Shown here piece after piece: positions 5,116-7,990 of a DNA stretch of 7,990 nucleotides. The notes under the pieces are model-generated. The model worked only from the letters and a program-made list of their open reading frames with translations, had not been told where the DNA came from and ran no database searches. Position 1 is the first letter of the stretch. Each line of letters starts with the position of its first letter. The stretch lies in the NCBI GenBank assembly GCA_015522955.1, contig WALG01000017.1:1-7990 (forward strand), written 5' to 3'. This stretch comes from DHVE2 group archaeon. GTDB taxonomy: Archaea; Thermoplasmatota; Thermoplasmata; Thermoplasmatales; Aciduliprofundaceae. A program made the translations under genes and the position numbers.

Positions 5116-6396
5116 ATGCCCATATTACAGGTAGCCTTGGATTTTATAATTCTTGAGCGGGCACTGCAAGTTGCAGATGAGGCTTTGAAAGGCGGGGTAG
5201 ACTGGCTTGAAGTTGGAACCCCGCTCATAAAGAGTGAGGGAATGCATGCGGTACGAGAGATTAAAAGAAAGTTTCACCGTATCACGGTGGCTGATCTTAA
5301 AACTATGGATGTGGGTCGTGTGGAGGTAGAAATAGCCGCCAAGAGCGGTGCTGATATAGTTACCGTACTCTCTCTGGCAGATGACGCAACCATCAGCGAC
5401 GCTATAAAGGCGGCCCGCAAGTATGGGGCCAAGGTTATGGTTGATTTAATAAATCATCCTGAGCCGGCAAGAAGAGCGAGAGAGGTTGAGAAACTCGGTG
5501 CAGAGTATGTATGTGTGCATGTGGGTATAGACCAGCAGATGCTTGGAAAAAATCCGCTGGAAACCCTGAGCGAGGTCGCAAAAAGCGTTAGCATTCCCGT
5601 GGCTGCTGCAGGTGGAATAAACAGTGAGACAGCCGCGGAGGTTGCAAAGCATGGAGCAGAAATAATCATTGTAGGCGGAGCCATAATAAAGGCACCCGAT
5701 GTTTCCGAGGCCACGCGAAGGATAAAAAAGGCTATTGAAGAAGGAACTGCAATAAAAAGCGAACTCTATCATAAATACAATGAATCACATATTCGTGAGG
5801 CGTTTATGAGAGTTTCCACGCCCAACATAAGCGATGCAATGCATCGCAAAGGTGCAATTGGGGGTTTTATTAAATTAGGTGGTGATAAGATTGTGGGGCG
5901 TGCCGTAACGGTTAGAACTATGGACGGCGACTGGGCTAAGCCTGTTGAGGCAATTGACCAAGCAGGCCCAGGAAATGTAATTGTAATTGATGCGGGAAAT
6001 GGAAAAACTGCAGTTTGGGGTGAACTAGCAACGTGGAGTTGCAAAATGAAAGGAGTGGATGGTGTAGTTATTTTTGGTGCGGTGAGAGATGCAGATGAGA
6101 TAAAGAGGATAAATTATCCCGTGTTCACTAAATACATCGCCCCAAACGCAGGTGAGCCAAAAGGCTTCGGGGAGATAGGTGTGGAATTGGAGATTGACAA
6201 TGTGAAGATAAAGCCGGGAGACTGGGTAATAGGTGATGAAAGTGGTATCGCCGTAGTTCCTAAAGAGGAGGCTGTGGAAATTGCCAATCGCGCCCTGGAT
6301 GTCATGGAGCACGAAAATCGAATAAGGGAGGAGATAAAAAGAGGAGGTACCCTATCATCGGTGGTGAAACTGGAGGACTGGGAGGTTGAGAGATAA
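5116..6396 (+). CDS. Bifunctional 3-hexulose-6-phosphate synthase / RraA-like domain protein
   Basis: The N-terminal domain (about residues 1-212) is an HPS-type member of the orotidine-phosphate-decarboxylase superfamily. It joins or splits formaldehyde and ribulose 5-phosphate; archaea run it in reverse to make ribulose 5-phosphate from fructose 6-phosphate. It shows QVALD (5-9), the catalytic DxKxxD set Asp60-Lys62-Asp65, His135 in CVHVGID, and the phosphate-binding AAAGGIN (163-169) and IVGGAII (185-191). The C-terminal domain (about 225-426) is RraA/HMG-aldolase-like, with STPNISDAM (234-242), GPGNVIVIDAGN, a glycine-rich region ending in GAVRD, and GDWVIGDESGIAVVP. The usual isomerase partner (PHI) is not in the window. 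The role of the RraA-like domain in these fusions is not established as far as I know. The stop overlaps the following thiE by 11 bases. Confidence 0.94.
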   Translation: MPILQVALDFIILERALQVADEALKGGVDWLEVGTPLIKSEGMHAVREIKRKFHRITVADLKTMDVGRVEVEIAAKSGADIVTVLSLADDATISDAIKAARKYGAKVMVDLINHPEPARRAREVEKLGAEYVCVHVGIDQQMLGKNPLETLSEVAKSVSIPVAAAGGINSETAAEVAKHGAEIIIVGGAIIKAPDVSEATRRIKKAIEEGTAIKSELYHKYNESHIREAFMRVSTPNISDAMHRKGAIGGFIKLGGDKIVGRAVTVRTMDGDWAKPVEAIDQAGPGNVIVIDAGNGKTAVWGELATWSCKMKGVDGVVIFGAVRDADEIKRINYPVFTKYIAPNAGEPKGFGEIGVELEIDNVKIKPGDWVIGDESGIAVVPKEEAVEIANRALDVMEHENRIREEIKRGGTLSSVVKLEDWEVER

Positions 6397-7006
6397 GATA
6401 CGTGAGTATCTGAAACTATACGTTATCACCGATTCCCACCTTGTGAATGAGGTGAAAGGTGCAGAGGAGGCTTTGAAGGGGGGAGCCACAGCAATCCAAC
6501 TTAGAATGAAAAAAGTCTCTCCAAGGGAAATTTTTGAAAAGGCACAAAAAATACGGAAACTATGCGAGGATTACAGTGCAATGTTCATAGTGAATGATTA
6601 TGTGGATATTGCGTATTTATCTGCTCATGGAGTGCATCTTGGCTCTGAGGATTTACCTGTTAAAGAGGTTAGAAAGGGATATCCTCATTTGGTTATAGGT
6701 GCCAGTGCCAAGAGTTCCAAATATGCGAGGCAATGTGAATCTGATGGTGCAGATTACTTAGGAGTGGGAGCAGTGTTTCCCACAAAGACGAAGAAAACAA
6801 AAATTATCGGAGTAGCAGGATTACGGGAGATTGTAAAATCTGTGAATATTCCGGTTGTGGCAATAGGTGGGATAAATCACAGCAATGTAGTAGAAGTTCT
6901 GGAAACGGGTGTATCAGGCATTGCAGTGGTATCCGTGATAATGGGTTCCAAACACATAGAAAAAGCAACCAGAGAATTACGCAAGATTGTAGATGAGTAT
7001 CTTTGA
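6386..7006 (+). CDS. thiE: Thiamine-phosphate synthase
   Basis: Couples hydroxymethylpyrimidine pyrophosphate with the thiazole phosphate to make thiamine phosphate, in the cytoplasm. The 206-residue TIM barrel has the family motifs in order: LYVITD (11-16), AIQLRMKK (36-43) with Gln38/Arg40/Lys42, FIVNDYVDIA (67-76), GVHLGSEDLP (82-91), IGASAKS (104-110), DYLGVGAVFPTKTKK (123-137), IPVVAIGGIN (155-164), and a final GIAVVSVIM. Length is normal. The start is TTG at 6386: no ATG or GTG fits, and GGAGG at 6372-6376 is nine bases upstream, while a second GGAGG abuts the TTG. The 11-base overlap with the HPS/RraA gene implies cotranscription and translational coupling. No riboswitch is seen, as expected inside an operon. 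Confidence 0.95.
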   Translation: MRDKIREYLKLYVITDSHLVNEVKGAEEALKGGATAIQLRMKKVSPREIFEKAQKIRKLCEDYSAMFIVNDYVDIAYLSAHGVHLGSEDLPVKEVRKGYPHLVIGASAKSSKYARQCESDGADYLGVGAVFPTKTKKTKIIGVAGLREIVKSVNIPVVAIGGINHSNVVEVLETGVSGIAVVSVIMGSKHIEKATRELRKIVDEYL

Positions 7007-7023
7007 TTTGGATAATATTATCC
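7007..7023. other. Short convergent gap between thiE and the dehydrogenase gene
   Basis: Only 17 bases separate the two convergent stop codons. No terminator hairpin is visible; transcripts from the two strands probably overlap here. Confidence 0.6.
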
Positions 7024-7990
7024 CTAAAATTTCGAATTGCCTCTTGAGTTCATTGGCAGGTAATCTTCTCTATGTACAACATTTCTGGGCTGGCCCTGTA
7101 GAAATAGTTTGATATTTTGCGCAGCGAATCTAACAAGATCCTCCCAGAAACCCTTATAAACACCACCGCAGTGAGGGCTCATGAGAACATTAGGCAATCT
7201 GTGAAATGGATATCTCTGTTTAAATTTATCACCGTAATGCCACCAAGCATCCAGAGCAGCAATAAATTCCGGGTTTTCTATCAGATGCTCGTAAAGGTCT
7301 TTCTCAACAATTGTTTTTCCTCTTCCAACGTTTACAAGAATAGATTTTCTCTTCATTTTTCTTAATTTTTCACGGGTTATGAGTCCCTCAGTTTCTCTGG
7401 TGAGAGGAAGTGTGAGTACCACTATATCCGAATTTTTAAGAAGATAATCAAGGGAATCCATGGTGCCTATAAAATCTACAGGTATCCCATGGTTATCACC
7501 ATGCCTGTTTACGGCTAGAATTTTAGTGGAGAAGCAACGGAGCATGTGCGCAAGTGCGGCACCAACATTTCCAAAACCTATAATGCCTACCGTTTTTCCC
7601 CGGAGCAATCTACTCTCAATCATTTGTGGAAACTCGCCCTCCCTCATTCTGTTGTGCCTTTTCACATACATCTTCAATGCGACTAAGATGTGGGTCATGG
7701 CAAGTTCTGCCACACCAACTGCATTGGCTCCCGAGTTGCTGCAAACGATTATATTTGACGGCAATTTTTCAAACCTTATGTGGTCCACTCCAGCACTCAG
7801 AGTTTGAATCATTCTTAGATTTTTCATACGATTTATATTCTTCTCTATATCCTTCCATCCAGCGGCCACAAAAAATTCTGAATGGGAAATAAAATCGCTG
7901 GATGCCTCAGAGAGACACTTTACCTCAAACCCTTGCCCTAGAAACTCAAAGAGCATGTCTCGAAGGGCGCATTTGTTTATAAGAATTTTC
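7024..7990 (-). CDS. D-2-hydroxyacid dehydrogenase family protein (start at window edge)
   Basis: NAD(P)-dependent oxidoreductase of the D-isomer 2-hydroxyacid dehydrogenase family, interconverting a 2-keto acid and a D-2-hydroxy acid; the substrate is unknown. Numbered from the internal ATG at 7956, it shows SAGVDHI (54-60), NSGANAVGVAELA (74-86), the Rossmann motif GFGNVG (127-132), a catalytic Arg in NVGRG (Arg212), and catalytic His262 in SPHCGG. The usual third residue, a Glu 29 positions after that Arg, appears replaced by Tyr241 in DAWWHYGD. The frame stays open from 7956 to the edge, encoding KILINKCALRD, a typical N-terminal strand, and the last base is G. The true start is therefore probably an ATG whose A and T lie just outside, giving about 322 residues. 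Stop TAG at 7026-7024; convergent with thiE. Confidence 0.9.
   Translation of the reverse strand, partial: KILINKCALRDMLFEFLGQGFEVKCLSEASSDFISHSEFFVAAGWKDIEKNINRMKNLRMIQTLSAGVDHIRFEKLPSNIIVCSNSGANAVGVAELAMTHILVALKMYVKRHNRMREGEFPQMIESRLLRGKTVGIIGFGNVGAALAHMLRCFSTKILAVNRHGDNHGIPVDFIGTMDSLDYLLKNSDIVVLTLPLTRETEGLITREKLRKMKRKSILVNVGRGKTIVEKDLYEHLIENPEFIAALDAWWHYGDKFKQRYPFHRLPNVLMSPHCGGVYKGFWEDLVRFAAQNIKLFLQGQPRNVVHREDYLPMNSRGNSKF

Noticed and set aside
1..7990. CRISPR array, insertion sequence, integrase or toxin-antitoxin locus
   Set aside because: No regularly spaced repeats, transposase or integrase motifs are seen. The small pair at 2437-2960 has toxin-antitoxin-like layout only and no family match.

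Overview
The window looks like a piece of a euryarchaeal chromosome. Four things support this. A complete L15e ribosomal protein, found only in archaea and eukaryotes, is present. A tRNA-Glu gene is interrupted by an archaeal-type bulge-helix-bulge intron. TATA-like boxes sit about 25 bases before start codons, several giving apparently leaderless genes. A hexulose-phosphate synthase is fused to an RraA-like domain, an architecture known from archaea. The gene mix recalls Thermoplasmata/DHVE2 organisms such as Aciduliprofundum, but that placement is from memory and unconfirmed. Genes are dense, mostly single or in two-gene units, and no mobile element or CRISPR array is visible.

Layout. Bases 1-1902 hold the 3' part of a family 38 alpha-mannosidase on the + strand. 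Bases 1903-2132 carry no convincing gene but contain a GC hairpin and T-tracts. A 58-base-intron tRNA-Glu(UUC) follows at 2133-2265 on the - strand. Beside it at 2294-2320 is a diverged copy of the tRNA 5' end, and the only good TATA box lies beyond that copy. On the + strand, 2437-2960 is an ATGA-overlapping pair of unknown small genes, the first only 58 residues with a GTG start. An uncharacterised 171-residue gene (2957-3472, -) is divergent from a ROK-family sugar kinase (3569-4378, +). L15e (4443-5042) has its own promoter and a small hairpin in its leader. Bases 5116-7006 are a two-gene unit: the HPS/RraA-like fusion followed by an 11-base-overlapping thiE with a TTG start. A D-2-hydroxyacid dehydrogenase on the - strand (7024 to the right edge) ends the window; its start codon appears to straddle the edge.

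Functionally this is central metabolism and translation: sugar and glycan handling (mannosidase, ROK kinase), pentose-phosphate supply by the reverse ribulose-monophosphate route (HPS domain), thiamine phosphate synthesis (ThiE), 2-keto/2-hydroxyacid redox, a ribosomal protein and a tRNA. The best candidates for something undescribed are the tRNA-Glu locus with its duplicated 5' segment, the small unknown operon at 2437-2960, the unassigned protein at 2957-3472, and the dehydrogenase whose usual catalytic glutamate position appears to hold tyrosine.
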